Assembly: GCF_002261355.1 (NCBI RefSeq)
Contig: NZ_NEVU01000003.1
Location: 682,001 to 746,000, forward strand
Reading direction: 5' to 3'
Length of the DNA: 64,000 nucleotides
From: Bordetella genomosp. 12
Lineage (GTDB): Bacteria; Pseudomonadota; Gammaproteobacteria; Burkholderiales; Burkholderiaceae_B
Part shown: piece by piece, positions 1 through 8,187 of the stretch
Layout of the letters: each line of letters starts with the position of its first letter
How positions within the stretch are numbered: position 1 is the stretch's first letter
Notes under the pieces: generated by a model
The model's input: only the letters and a program-made list of their open reading frames with translations
What the model was told of the DNA's origin: nothing
The model's database searches: none
Made by a program: the position numbers and the translations under genes

Positions 1-76
1 GGCTGCGCTGCAGCGTTTTGACATAGAGTTCGTCGTCGTCGATCAGCAGACCAACGGGGGAGTTCGATTCTGTCAT
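1..76 (-). CDS. Response regulator, RegA/PrrA-like, N-terminal fragment
   Basis: Only the first 25 residues lie in the window; the rest is beyond the left edge. The ATG is at 76-74 on the minus strand. The peptide runs into the acidic receiver signature LLIDDDELYV, the aspartate cluster that binds Mg2+ in two-component receivers. Its start overlaps the stop of the upstream histidine kinase by 4 bp (ATGA), so the two are translationally coupled. Because the partner is a RegB/PrrB-type redox sensor, this is most likely the RegA/PrrA/RoxR response regulator. That assignment rests on the partner, not on the fragment itself. Confidence 0.75.
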   Translation of the reverse strand, partial: MTESNSPVGLLIDDDELYVKTLQRS

Positions 77-1275
77 AGTGATGATGTCGCCCCGCCCAAA
101 GGCAGATGAAAGCTGATGCGGGCGCCTCCGCCCTCGGCAGCCGAGATGGTCATTTCGCCCCCTAGTTGTTCAACCGTGGCGTGAGACAGCGCCAGGCCCA
201 CGCCCAGGCCGCCCGGTTTGTCGCTGCTGAAAAGCGCCGGCAACACGGTGTGATCCGGATCGAACCCTCGCCCATGATCGCGCACTTCGCCGCGCAGCGC
301 CCCGTCCAGGAACTCCAGATGCAGATCGACCCGCGGATCGCCGGCCTCTTCGCCGGCGTCGGCGGCATTGTTCAGCAGAGCCTGCAACAGGTGGGCGATG
401 GCCGGCTCCACCCGCAGCGATTCGGGCAGGCTGCCGGTGCGGCGCAAATCGATCGTCGGGCGGATGAGGCGCCACTGCCCCACCACGCGTACCAGATCGA
501 CCTCCGTGGGCACGGCCAGATTGCGGATGCGCTCGCGGCACAAGGCCAGCAGCTCACGCAGCGTATCCACATCGGCGCGCAGGTCCGGATCCTGCACTTC
601 TTCGCGCACCTCGTCGGCCAGCAGCGTCATGGTGGCCAGCGGCGTATTCAGTTCGTGCGCCATGGCCGCCGCATGGGTGGCCAGCGCGACGATACCCTCG
701 TTGCGCGTGAAGCGCTCGCGCAGCAGGGCCAGTTCTCTTTCCCGGGCCCGCAAGTCGGCGGCCAGACGCGTCGAGAAATACAGCACCACGCCCGCGGAGA
801 TCAGGAAGTTGGCCCCCAGCCCCCAGAGCAGCAACAAATACGTATTGTGGCTGCTGGCCAGCGGCTGGCCGAACACGGCCGCGGCGGTGTAGCCCGCCAG
901 GCTGGCCAGGGCCGCGGCGAACGCCCAGCCGCCGGGCAGCGCGAAGGCCGCCAGGGCGATCAACACCAGAAACATGGTGCCGAACGGATTGGTGATGCCG
1001 CCGCTCCAGCCCACCATCCAGGCCAGCACCGCCATATCCACCATCAGATGGGCAAAGGCCGTGCCGTAGGAAATATCACTGGTGCGCCGCAGACGCAGGC
1101 TGGCGTAGGCATTGAATGCCACCAGCGCGCCCACGCCAGCCCATAAGGGCTCCAGCGGCAAGGGCAGCCCCAACAGACTGCTGGCCACGAGCACGGTCAT
1201 GGCCTGCCCGCCGATGGCTAACCAACGCAGGCTGCACAGAGTGCGCAGGAAAGAAATGGCGGAACTACCGGGCAT
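73..1275 (-). CDS. regB: RegB/PrrB-like redox sensor histidine kinase
   Basis: Membrane sensor kinase of the RegB/PrrB/RoxS family (about 400 residues from the ATG at 1275). Six hydrophobic segments fill roughly residues 10-165. Between them sits GGITNPF (about residues 92-98), matching the GGxxNPF ubiquinone-binding heptapeptide known in RegB. The H-box is MAHELNTPL, with the phospho-accepting His near residue 207. A cysteine near residue 246 (LALCRERI) sits where RegB has its redox-active Cys. N-box (LLNNAADA), DHGRGF and GLGVGLAL ATP-lid motifs follow. The frame is open further upstream, but the extra 58 residues are low-quality sequence and MPGSSAISFLRTL is the better start. The gene overlaps the response regulator by 4 bp. 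RegB proteins sense quinone/oxygen status and control respiratory genes. Confidence 0.88.
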   Translation of the reverse strand: MPGSSAISFLRTLCSLRWLAIGGQAMTVLVASSLLGLPLPLEPLWAGVGALVAFNAYASLRLRRTSDISYGTAFAHLMVDMAVLAWMVGWSGGITNPFGTMFLVLIALAAFALPGGWAFAAALASLAGYTAAAVFGQPLASSHNTYLLLLWGLGANFLISAGVVLYFSTRLAADLRARERELALLRERFTRNEGIVALATHAAAMAHELNTPLATMTLLADEVREEVQDPDLRADVDTLRELLALCRERIRNLAVPTEVDLVRVVGQWRLIRPTIDLRRTGSLPESLRVEPAIAHLLQALLNNAADAGEEAGDPRVDLHLEFLDGALRGEVRDHGRGFDPDHTVLPALFSSDKPGGLGVGLALSHATVEQLGGEMTISAAEGGGARISFHLPLGGATSSL

Positions 1276-1434
1276 GGGCAGGAAAAAGCCGCGAAGGCTG
1301 GGAGAGGCCGACAAGGCCCTCCAAGAGGGCAAAAGGAGCCAAACCTCGGATTGTAGGGGGATTTCCCGGGGGACGCTCGGCGCCCTGCGCGCCTGCCGGG
1401 CCAGCGGCCGGCCATGCAAATCCGCCCTACAAAC

Positions 1435-1453
1435 AATAATGATTATCAATTAT
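1435..1453. promoter_or_regulatory. Fur-box-like site upstream of the DUF2325 gene
   Basis: AATAATGATTATCAATTAT matches about 13 of 19 positions of the Fur consensus GATAATGATAATCATTATC and is a clear AT-rich island in GC-rich DNA. It lies about 47 bp before the DUF2325 start and about 160 bp before the divergent kinase start. By position it should overlap the DUF2325 promoter, implying iron-dependent repression. Visual match only. Confidence 0.6.
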
Positions 1454-1499
1454 ACTGCCGGTCTGCGCGAATTCCGCCGCGTTCGTCCCAGGAGGTCGC

Positions 1500-2090
1500 A
1501 TGTCCACGCTATCCGACACCGAGCAGCTACGCTCGGAGCACGCCGCCCTGCTGCAAGCCTACGGGCGCATCCAGGCCGATTGCTCCCTGCGCCTGCGACG
1601 CCAGGCCGAGCGTATCGACCATCTTGAAAACGCCCTCTTCCAGACACGCCTGGCGGTCGTGCTGCGCGATACGCGCATGGCCTGGGCCGAAGCGGATCAG
1701 CAGGCGCTGCGCGAAGCCGCCCAACTGCCGCGGCGCAAAACCCTGGCGCGGCAGGTCGAGCAACTCATGGAAAGGGTCCGGACGTTGGCCCGCCAGCGCA
1801 ATGGCGGCAGCCGGGCAGTGCTGTGCGTGGGCAGCGATGGCAATACCGTCGGCCTGGCGCGGCAACTGGTAGAAAGCACGGGCGGGCGCTTTCTCACGCA
1901 CGAAGGCGAAGAAGAAGCCCTGGAGGCCAGCCTGCGCGCGGCGGATCTGGTCATCTGCCAGACCGGCTGCATCAGCCATGACGCCTATTGGCGGGTCCGC
2001 GACCATTGCAAACGCACAGGAAAACAGTGCGTGCTGGTCGACAGCCCGGAAGCCGTCATCCAGCCCCCCACTTCACGCAAACCGGCTTGA
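1500..2090 (+). CDS. DUF2325 domain protein
   Basis: 196-residue soluble protein with an N-terminal half rich in charged helices (about residues 5-95, probably coiled coil). The C-terminal DUF2325 domain begins around residue 102 (AVLCVGSDGNTVGLARQLVE) and contains the family hallmark CQTGCISHDAYWRVRDHCKR (about 154-173). The conserved cysteines and histidines of that motif suggest metal or redox chemistry, but no biochemical function is established for the family as far as I know. The start is ATG with AGGAGG just upstream (about 1490-1495). A Fur-like box lies in the promoter region and Dps is the next gene on the same strand, so a link to iron or oxidative stress is a reasonable inference. 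Confidence 0.8.
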   Translation: MSTLSDTEQLRSEHAALLQAYGRIQADCSLRLRRQAERIDHLENALFQTRLAVVLRDTRMAWAEADQQALREAAQLPRRKTLARQVEQLMERVRTLARQRNGGSRAVLCVGSDGNTVGLARQLVESTGGRFLTHEGEEEALEASLRAADLVICQTGCISHDAYWRVRDHCKRTGKQCVLVDSPEAVIQPPTSRKPA

Positions 2091-2139
2091 TTCGAGCGCA
2101 AGCCCGGCTCGCCGCAGCGACGAGCGCGGGCCGGCTGCC

Positions 2140-2355
2140 TTACTCGAAGCGCGGCGCTTCGTCGAACTCCTCCGACAGGCGGCGCAGGGCGCCTTTCAGC
2201 GCAAGCGCTTCGGTCGGATAGGGCGCCTCGGCGACCTCCAGCGGCGGGAAACCATATACATTGACGCGCGGCACGAAGCCGGCTGCCTCTTCGCGCATTT
2301 CGACATCGAAGTTGCGGTCGCCCACCCAGCCGCTACGCACGATTTTCCATTCCAT
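2140..2355 (-). CDS. Small conserved-looking hypothetical protein
   Basis: About 71 residues starting at ATG 2355; a GTG three codons upstream is less likely because GGGAG sits about 8 bp before the ATG. The protein is acidic and soluble, begins MEWKIVRSGWVGDRNFDVEM and has no signal peptide or membrane segment. Composition is balanced and protein-like rather than the Arg/Ala/Pro-rich pattern of antisense shadows, which supports a real gene. It lies convergent to the DUF2325 gene. No family is recognised. Confidence 0.6.
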   Translation of the reverse strand: MEWKIVRSGWVGDRNFDVEMREEAAGFVPRVNVYGFPPLEVAEAPYPTEALALKGALRRLSEEFDEAPRFE

Positions 2356-2586
2356 GCCAGTCACTCCCGAAAGCCGGCGGCGCCTTGCCGCACGAGGTTG
2401 ATTCCACGTCCACCATCCTCGCCCATCCGCATGAGCAATGCAACCTCAGGACATTGCGGCAAGTCATGGCGCGGCCCGATCACGGGTTGGCAAAGCGAGC
2501 CATGGGGTTTACGCTAGAAGTGAGCCGGCATGATTCACATCGCCGGAACTGACTCGGACATACCCTCTTAAAAGGAGTTGCTTGCT

Positions 2587-3138
2587 ATGGTCAAGAAACT
2601 GGATCCGAAACAGAAGAGCGCCGCGGTTCAACGCCGCAAGCGCCCGCTAGCCACCCCGACTGACCTGGCCCAGGCCGCCACCCGCGATATCTCGGTTGCC
2701 CTGAACCAGTTGCTGGCTGACGTCTTTGCTCTCTACCTCAAAACCAAGAACTTCCATTGGCATGTCAGCGGCCCGCATTTTCGCGACTACCACCTGATGC
2801 TCGACGAACAAGGCGATGAGCTGTTCGCCATGACCGACGCGCTGGCCGAGCGCGTGCGCAAGATCGGCGGCACCACGCTGCGCTCGATCGGGCACATCGC
2901 CCGCATGCAGCGCGTGCTGGACAACGACGCCGATTACGTCCAACCGCTGGACATGCTGGCCGAGCTGCGCGATGACAACAAGGCGCTGGCCGCCGCCCTG
3001 CGCGAAGCGCACGACGTGACCGACGAGTACCACGATATCGCCAGTTCCAGCCTGCTCGAAAACTGGATCGACGAGACCGAAAAACGGACCTGGTTCCTCT
3101 TCGAGGCCAGCCGTCAGGCCGACAGCACCGGCCACTGA
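2587..3138 (+). CDS. dps: Dps-type ferritin-like DNA-protection protein
   Basis: 183-residue Dps monomer; twelve such subunits form a shell that oxidises Fe(II) with peroxide and stores iron, often shielding DNA. The intersubunit ferroxidase ligands are all present: His57 in KNFHWHV, His69 and Asp73 in HLMLDEQGDE, and Asp84/Glu88 in DALAERV, with the family's spacing. The N-terminal tail (about 25 residues) is rich in Lys and Arg, as in Dps proteins that bind DNA through the tail. The start is ATG 2587, preceded by AGGAG at 2573-2577; an upstream in-frame TTG is rejected. The gene stands alone with a possible hairpin after it. Confidence 0.93.
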   Translation: MVKKLDPKQKSAAVQRRKRPLATPTDLAQAATRDISVALNQLLADVFALYLKTKNFHWHVSGPHFRDYHLMLDEQGDELFAMTDALAERVRKIGGTTLRSIGHIARMQRVLDNDADYVQPLDMLAELRDDNKALAAALREAHDVTDEYHDIASSSLLENWIDETEKRTWFLFEASRQADSTGH

Positions 3139-3160
3139 GCCGCCGCCCTCGCGTCTGTCA

Positions 3161-3187
3161 CACTGCCCCGGCCTGTCCGGGGCAGTG
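3161..3187 (+). terminator. Hairpin after dps, possible terminator
   Basis: Perfect 11-bp inverted repeat CACTGCCCCGG / CCGGGGCAGTG with a 5-nt loop, 22 bp after the dps stop. The downstream run is only weakly T-rich (TCGTTGG), so termination may be inefficient. Confidence 0.55.
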
Positions 3188-3267
3188 TCGTTGGGGCCCA
3201 CACGCGGACGCGGGCAGCGCCCGGCCCTCTGTCCGCAGGCATAATGCCCGCGTACAGGAGATTCGAC

Positions 3268-4029
3268 ATGGACATATCCGCACAGACCGTCCTGGTCACC
3301 GGCGCAAGCCGTGGCTTAGGCGCGGCCATCGCGCGGGCGCTGGCGCAGGCCGGCGCCCGCGTCATCATCAACTACCATCGCAGCGAGCGTCAGGCACGGG
3401 CGCTGGCCGAAGAGCTCGGGCCGCTGGCCATTGCCCTGCAGGCCGATGTCACCGACGCCGCGCAGGTGCGCGCCTTGGTGGCGGCAGCCGCCGAACACAC
3501 CGGCCAACCGATACTGTCCGTGGTCAACAATGCGCTGGCCGACTTCCGCTTCGACGGCGACGCCCGCCCGCTGCTGGGCGACATCGCCTGGGAACGCTTC
3601 GAAGGGCAGATCAATGGCGCGGTCAAAGGGGCGCTCAACACCATGCAAGCCGCCCTGCCCGCCATGCGGCAGGCGGGTTTTGGCCGCATCGTCAACATAG
3701 GCACCAACCTGGTTCAGAACCCGGTCGTGCCCTATCACGACTACACCGCCTCCAAGGCTGCATTGCTGTCGCTCACGCGCACTGCCGCCCAAGATCTGGG
3801 CCCGGACGGCATCACCGTGAACATGGTCTCCGGCGGGCTGCTGCAAACCACGGACGCCAGTTCAGCGACCCCGCAGGCCGTGTTCGATCTGATCGCCAGC
3901 CTGACGCCGCTGCGGCGCGTCACCACGCCGGCCGAGTTCGCCGACGCGGTGCTGTTTTTCCTGTCGCCGTGGGCGCGCGCGGTGACCGGGCAGAATCTGG
4001 TCGTCGACGGCGGGCTGGTCAAAGACTAG
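3268..4029 (+). CDS. Short-chain dehydrogenase/reductase, FabG-like
   Basis: 253-residue classical SDR. The Rossmann motif is TGASRGLG near the N-terminus, the NNALA motif corresponds to NNAG, and the active-site YTASK is present. At the position 13 residues before the catalytic Tyr, where classical SDRs have Ser, this protein has Thr (IVNIGTN). The C-terminus ends in the FabG-like GQNLVVDGGLV. The start is ATG 3268 after AGGAG. It is probably an NAD(P)-dependent oxidoreductase of a carbonyl substrate; the substrate cannot be told. Its 3' end overlaps the convergent DUF2059 gene by 4 bp. Confidence 0.82.
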   Translation: MDISAQTVLVTGASRGLGAAIARALAQAGARVIINYHRSERQARALAEELGPLAIALQADVTDAAQVRALVAAAAEHTGQPILSVVNNALADFRFDGDARPLLGDIAWERFEGQINGAVKGALNTMQAALPAMRQAGFGRIVNIGTNLVQNPVVPYHDYTASKAALLSLTRTAAQDLGPDGITVNMVSGGLLQTTDASSATPQAVFDLIASLTPLRRVTTPAEFADAVLFFLSPWARAVTGQNLVVDGGLVKD

Positions 4030-4511
4030 CCCGCGCTGGCGCGCTTTTGCGCGCCCAGCAAGGCATCGGCCACATACTGGCTGAGCAGGGGCGCGGACAG
4101 CTGCATCATCGCCGCTCCCACCTGATTGGCCGTCTCCTGCATCTTGGCGGCCTCGGGTGCGGCATCGCCCTTGTCGGCCACCGACTGCAATTCGGCGGCG
4201 GTGAAAAACTGGCTATAGGCCTGAGCCAGGTTTTCTTCCCATTGGGCGCGATACGTGGGCGCGGCCCGTTTGAGTTCTTCTTCGAGCAGGGCATGGGCTT
4301 TCTCGGCGCCCAGATGCTGAACCAGGCCCGCATAGGTTTGCGTACGCAACGCCGCGGCCATTCCCATGGGCAGCAAGGCCACGCCGAGATCCTGCCGCGC
4401 CACCATCTCACGCGCCGCATCCAGCGGCCCGGCCGCCTGGGCCAGCCCGGCCATCGAGCACGACAAAGCCAGGCCCAAGGCCAGCCCGCGCAAACTCCTT
4501 GCTATCTTCAT
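4026..4511 (-). CDS. Exported DUF2059-like protein
   Basis: 161 residues from ATG 4511, chosen over an upstream ATG because GGAGGG lies 5-10 bp before it. A clear signal peptide ends at about residue 26 (GLALSCSMAGLAQAA). The mature part is helical and contains SQFFTAAELQSVADKGDAA followed by a KMQE segment, resembling the FTxxEL...F..sp.G.K core of DUF2059 proteins. Function is unknown; it should be periplasmic. It stands alone, convergent with the SDR gene. Confidence 0.7.
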   Translation of the reverse strand: MKIARSLRGLALGLALSCSMAGLAQAAGPLDAAREMVARQDLGVALLPMGMAAALRTQTYAGLVQHLGAEKAHALLEEELKRAAPTYRAQWEENLAQAYSQFFTAAELQSVADKGDAAPEAAKMQETANQVGAAMMQLSAPLLSQYVADALLGAQKRASAG

Positions 4512-4578
4512 GACGCCCTCCCCGGCGATGTTCGACACCCACTGTACACCTGGTGCCGGCCGCCCTGGTAGCGGAGGT

Positions 4579-5274
4579 TCAACTGGCCAGCAGATAGGCC
4601 ACGCTAGGCGTGATGAGGACGTTGGACAGGCCGGCCAGCACCATGACCAATCCGGCGATGGACCCTTCCTCGGCGGCGAGCTCGCGCGCTTTGGCCACGC
4701 CCGCGCCGTGCGCGCCCATGCCGAACAACGCGCCGCGCGCCAGCGACGATCGCAGGGGCAACAACCGCCGCAACGTCTGCCCCATGAGCGCGCCCAGCAC
4801 GCCGGTGACGATGACGAAGACCGCGGTCAGGTCGGGCACCCCGCCCAAGCGCGACGACAGCGCCATGGCAAACGGCGTGGCGACCGAACGCGGCACCAGG
4901 CTCAGGCGCACGTCGGCCGGCAAGTCCAGCCAGGTGGCCAGCAGCCATGCGCTCACCCCGGCGATGGTGCTGCCCACGGTGACGCCCACCAGCAGTATCG
5001 GCCAATAGCGGCGGATGAGCGCCCGCTCCTGATAGAGCGGCAAAGCGAAAGACACGATGACCGGGCTGAGCATGACCATCAACCAATGACTGCCGCGCAT
5101 ATAGTCGGCATACCCTGCGTGCAGACACAGTGCCAGGGCAAGCAACAGCGCCGGCGCCAGGACCAGCGTCGAGCTCCACCAATAACCGCGACGGCGGTAG
5201 ACCGTGCGCGCGCACAGATAGGCCAGCACCGTGGCCACCGGCCAGAATAAGAGCGCGCCCAGATCAGCAAACAC
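4579..5274 (-). CDS. lrgB: LrgB/CidB/YohK-family membrane protein
   Basis: 231 residues with about seven hydrophobic segments. LSLVPRSVATPFAM and GMGAHGAGVAKA are characteristic of the LrgB/CidB family. In Staphylococcus and Bacillus these proteins pair with LrgA/CidA and are implicated in murein hydrolase control, pyruvate uptake and overflow metabolism. The start overlaps the end of the upstream lrgA-like gene by 11 bp, indicating coupled translation. A LysR gene is divergent to the pair, the usual arrangement for this operon. Confidence 0.88.
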   Translation of the reverse strand: MFADLGALLFWPVATVLAYLCARTVYRRRGYWWSSTLVLAPALLLALALCLHAGYADYMRGSHWLMVMLSPVIVSFALPLYQERALIRRYWPILLVGVTVGSTIAGVSAWLLATWLDLPADVRLSLVPRSVATPFAMALSSRLGGVPDLTAVFVIVTGVLGALMGQTLRRLLPLRSSLARGALFGMGAHGAGVAKARELAAEEGSIAGLVMVLAGLSNVLITPSVAYLLAS

Positions 5275-5665
5275 GGCGGTTCATCCAGCGATAGCACAGG
5301 TCGATGGCCAGCGCCGTGCCCCCCATCACGAGCACGGTGCCCAGCACGATGACCGCCAGGATCTTCAGCCCCAGCATGCCCATCAGCTCGCGATGGTCGA
5401 GCAGGCACATCACCGCCGGCACGAAAAACAGCAGCATTTCGGCCAGCAGCCAGCTGGCGCCACGACGGATGTGATTGAGCCGCAACAGGCCGCTGCCCAG
5501 CAGCAGCAGCACCATCACCATGCCGAGCACGCTGCCTGGAATCGGCAGACGGCTCCATTGCGCCAGCGCCTGACCCGCCCAGGCAAACCCCGCGATCACC
5601 CCGACCTGCATCAACCTGCTGCGCCTCAGATAGCTGCGTCCGAGGGTCCAACTACGAGAAAACAT
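5264..5665 (-). CDS. lrgA: LrgA/CidA/YohJ-family membrane protein
   Basis: 133 residues from ATG 5665, which has GGGAG 8 bp upstream; a longer frame adds an unlikely 42-residue polar extension. Four hydrophobic segments are seen, with the family motif RLPIPGSVLGMVMVLLLL near residue 40 and a second one at LLFFVPAVMCLLDH. CidA/LrgA proteins are small, holin-like inner-membrane proteins that act with CidB/LrgB. The gene is first in a two-gene operon with lrgB and is divergent from the LysR gene at 5790. Confidence 0.88.
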   Translation of the reverse strand: MFSRSWTLGRSYLRRSRLMQVGVIAGFAWAGQALAQWSRLPIPGSVLGMVMVLLLLGSGLLRLNHIRRGASWLLAEMLLFFVPAVMCLLDHRELMGMLGLKILAVIVLGTVLVMGGTALAIDLCYRWMNRRVC

Positions 5666-5746
5666 GACAACACTCCCTGAGCGCGCTTCTCTGTCTCCGG
5701 AAGCTTGAGCGCTGTCTCTCTTGTACGCCTTTCCCTCGCATAGATA

Positions 5747-5760
5747 AAATGAATTCATTT
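5747..5760. promoter_or_regulatory. Palindrome between lrgAB and its LysR gene
   Basis: AAATGAATTCATTT is a perfect 14-bp palindrome in the 124-bp divergent intergenic region. It lies 30 bp before the LysR start and about 80 bp before lrgA. It is a plausible operator for the LysR regulator. Confidence 0.55.
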
Positions 5761-5789
5761 CATCGAATCTATACCAATTTGGAATACCC

Positions 5790-6683
5790 ATGGATTTGCG
5801 TACCTTGCGGGCGTTCTGCGAAGTGCTGCGCCAAGGCGGTTTTTCTCAGGCCGCGCGCGCGATTCACGCCACCCAACCCACGGTCAGCAAGGCCGTGCGC
5901 CAGCTCGAAGACGAGATAGGCATGCCCTTGCTGGACCGGCAAAGCCATCCGCCCCGGCTGACCCAGGCCGGCGAGGTGGTCTTCCGGCGCGCCCAGACCA
6001 TGTTGGCGCAACGCGACGATCTGATCGCCGAACTCGAGGAATTGCGCGGCCTCAAGCGCGGTGTCTTGCGCCTGGGCCTGCCGACGCTGGGCAGCAGCGT
6101 GTTGTTCGCGCCGCTGTTCGCGCGCTTTCGCGGGCGCTATCCCGGCATCGAAATCAGCCTGGCCGAGCACGGCAGCCGCCGCCTGGAAGACATGGTGCAA
6201 AGCGGTGACATCGAACTGGGCGCCACCCTCACGCCGGTGCCGGAGGCGTTCGAGTATCAACCGGTCGCGCGTGAGCCGCTCATGGTGCTCATGCCGCCCG
6301 ACCATCCGCTGGCGGGCGCTCGCCGCTTGCGCCTGGCCGAACTGCGCGATACGCCCTTCGTGATGTTCGAAAGCGGTTTCGCGCTCAACCATGTGCTGAT
6401 CTCGGCTTGCGAACGCGTGGGTTTCACGCCGACCACGGCCGCGCGCAGCGGCCAGATCGACTTCATTGTGGCGCTCGTCGCCTCGGGCCTGGGCATCGGC
6501 TTTCTGCCGCGCCTGATGGCCGAAAAGCGCCAGCAGCCCGGTGTGCGGCAGGTGGAGCTCGATGATCGCGACGCGGTCTGGGAGATGACGCTGATCTGGC
6601 GCCGCGGCGGTTACCTCTCGCACGCGGCGCTCGCCTGGCTGGCGCTCAACCGTGAAATCTATCCGTCAGGAGGCCTGCAGTAG
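5790..6683 (+). CDS. LysR-family regulator, probable activator of lrgAB
   Basis: 297-residue LysR protein. The N-terminal winged helix-turn-helix spans about residues 1-60 (FSQAARAIHATQPTVSKAVR), then a linker helix and a periplasmic-binding-protein-like effector domain from about residue 90. It is divergent from lrgAB with a palindrome between, the arrangement of CidR/YwbI-type regulators, which activate these operons in response to acetate or related metabolites in Firmicutes. A GntP-family permease follows 33 bp downstream on the same strand and may be co-transcribed. The effector is unknown. Confidence 0.88.
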   Translation: MDLRTLRAFCEVLRQGGFSQAARAIHATQPTVSKAVRQLEDEIGMPLLDRQSHPPRLTQAGEVVFRRAQTMLAQRDDLIAELEELRGLKRGVLRLGLPTLGSSVLFAPLFARFRGRYPGIEISLAEHGSRRLEDMVQSGDIELGATLTPVPEAFEYQPVAREPLMVLMPPDHPLAGARRLRLAELRDTPFVMFESGFALNHVLISACERVGFTPTTAARSGQIDFIVALVASGLGIGFLPRLMAEKRQQPGVRQVELDDRDAVWEMTLIWRRGGYLSHAALAWLALNREIYPSGGLQ

Positions 6684-6716
6684 CATAGAAAAAGCGAAGA
6701 ATTACCGAGGACCTGC

Positions 6717-8087
6717 ATGAATTCCGTTGCCCAAGCCGCCTGGACTGCCTACGACAGCCAGCTCGTGCTCTACTGTATCGTGGCCCTGCTGGCCATTGTC
6801 GTACTGATCAGCGTTCTGAGAATCGCGCCTTTTCTGGCCATTTTGCTGGGCGCCTTTGGCGTGGGCCTGGCCGTCGGCCTGCCGTTGGACAAACTGGGCC
6901 ACAGCTTCAGCCAGGGCGCCGGCGGCATCCTCGGCGATGCGGGCCTGATCATCGCCTTAGGCGCCATGCTGGGCGCCTTGCTGGCTGAATCCGGCGGCGC
7001 CGACCGTATCGTCAATTCTCTCTTGAATAAAGCGCACGGGGCCGCGCTGCCCTGGGTCATGGCCGGCGTGGCCATGATCGTCGGCCTGCCCCTGTTTTTC
7101 GAGGTCGGGCTGGTGATGGTCGTGCCCATCATCTTCGTCATGGCGCGCCGCTCGGGCCTGCCCATTCTGGCCGTCGGCATCCCGGCCCTGGCCGGCATGA
7201 CCACCCTGCACGCGCTGGTGCCCCCCCACCCCGGCCCCTTGATCGCCATCAGTGTGCTGCACGCCGACCTGGGCATGACCATGGCCCTGGGCCTGCTGAC
7301 CGCCATCCCGGCCGTCATCCTGGCCGGCCCGGTTTACGCCCGCTGGCTGGCGCCGCGCATGCCCATCGCCGAACCCGAAGAACTGGGCCAACTGTTCACC
7401 AGCACCCGCGACGCGAACCGGCTGCCCAGTTTTGCGGTGTCGATCTTCATCATTCTGCTGCCCGTGGCGCTGATGCTGGGCCGCACCGTGGCGCGTATCG
7501 CGCTGGCCAAAGAAGGCCTGCCCTACGCCGTGCTGGACTTCCTGGGCGAACCCATCGTCGCCCTGTCGGTGGCCGTGCTGGCCGCCATTGCCCTGCTGGG
7601 CTGGGCTCAGGGCACCAGCCGCGACGCGGTTGGCAAAACCCTGCGCCGCGCCCTGCCCCCCATCGCCGGACTGCTGCTGACCATCGGCGCCGGCGGCGGC
7701 CTGAAGCAGGTGCTGCTTGCCGCCGGCATGAGCGACACCATCAGCAAGATCGCCACGCAAAGCCATATGCCCTTGCTGCTGCTGGCCTGGATCGTCGCCG
7801 TGGCGCTACGCCAGGCCACGGGATCGGCCACCGTGGCCACCACCACGACCGCCGGTATCATCGCGCCGCTGGCCATGGGGCTGTCGACCACCCACGGCGC
7901 CTTGCTCGCGCTGTCCATCGGCGCGGGCTCGGTGTTCTTCTGCCACGTCAATGACGCGGGCTTCTGGATGGTCAAGGAGTACTTCGGCCTGAGCCTGAAG
8001 CAGACCTTCGCCGTGTGGTCGGCCTTGCAGACCATTGTCTCCGTGGTCGGTCTGGTCGTGACCTTCGGGCTGTGGCAGTTGCTCTGA
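6717..8087 (+). CDS. GntP-family gluconate/organic-acid permease
   Basis: 456 residues with about twelve hydrophobic segments. Family motifs include LGAMLGALLAESGGADRI, GLPLFFEVGLVM, ALVPPHPGPL and ATGSATVAT near the C-terminus, typical of GntP/GntT/DsdX transporters. These are proton symporters for gluconate, D-serine, idonate or related hydroxy acids in the inner membrane. The start is ATG 6717 after GAGGA. It is followed by a strong terminator, so the unit ends here. No sugar-acid kinase is adjacent, so the substrate is undetermined; a PQQ glucose dehydrogenase elsewhere in the window would generate gluconate in the periplasm. Confidence 0.88.
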   Translation: MNSVAQAAWTAYDSQLVLYCIVALLAIVVLISVLRIAPFLAILLGAFGVGLAVGLPLDKLGHSFSQGAGGILGDAGLIIALGAMLGALLAESGGADRIVNSLLNKAHGAALPWVMAGVAMIVGLPLFFEVGLVMVVPIIFVMARRSGLPILAVGIPALAGMTTLHALVPPHPGPLIAISVLHADLGMTMALGLLTAIPAVILAGPVYARWLAPRMPIAEPEELGQLFTSTRDANRLPSFAVSIFIILLPVALMLGRTVARIALAKEGLPYAVLDFLGEPIVALSVAVLAAIALLGWAQGTSRDAVGKTLRRALPPIAGLLLTIGAGGGLKQVLLAAGMSDTISKIATQSHMPLLLLAWIVAVALRQATGSATVATTTTAGIIAPLAMGLSTTHGALLALSIGAGSVFFCHVNDAGFWMVKEYFGLSLKQTFAVWSALQTIVSVVGLVVTFGLWQLL

Positions 8088-8118
8088 ACCCCGAAATCCG
8101 GTGAAACAGCCCTGATCG

Positions 8119-8146
8119 CCCGCCGTCACTTCAGACGGCGGGTTTT
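8119..8146 (+). terminator. Rho-independent terminator after the permease
   Basis: Perfect 9-bp stem CCCGCCGTC / GACGGCGGG, 6-nt loop, then TTTT, 32 bp after the permease stop. Confidence 0.85.
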
Positions 8147-8187
8147 GGCTATGCTGGGCAGGTGATCGACACTGGAGACGGCTGGCC

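Noticed and set aside
1276-1449. 58-residue N-terminal extension of the RegB-like kinase
   Set aside because: Arg/Pro-rich, lacks family resemblance and runs over the Fur-like box; the internal ATG is better.
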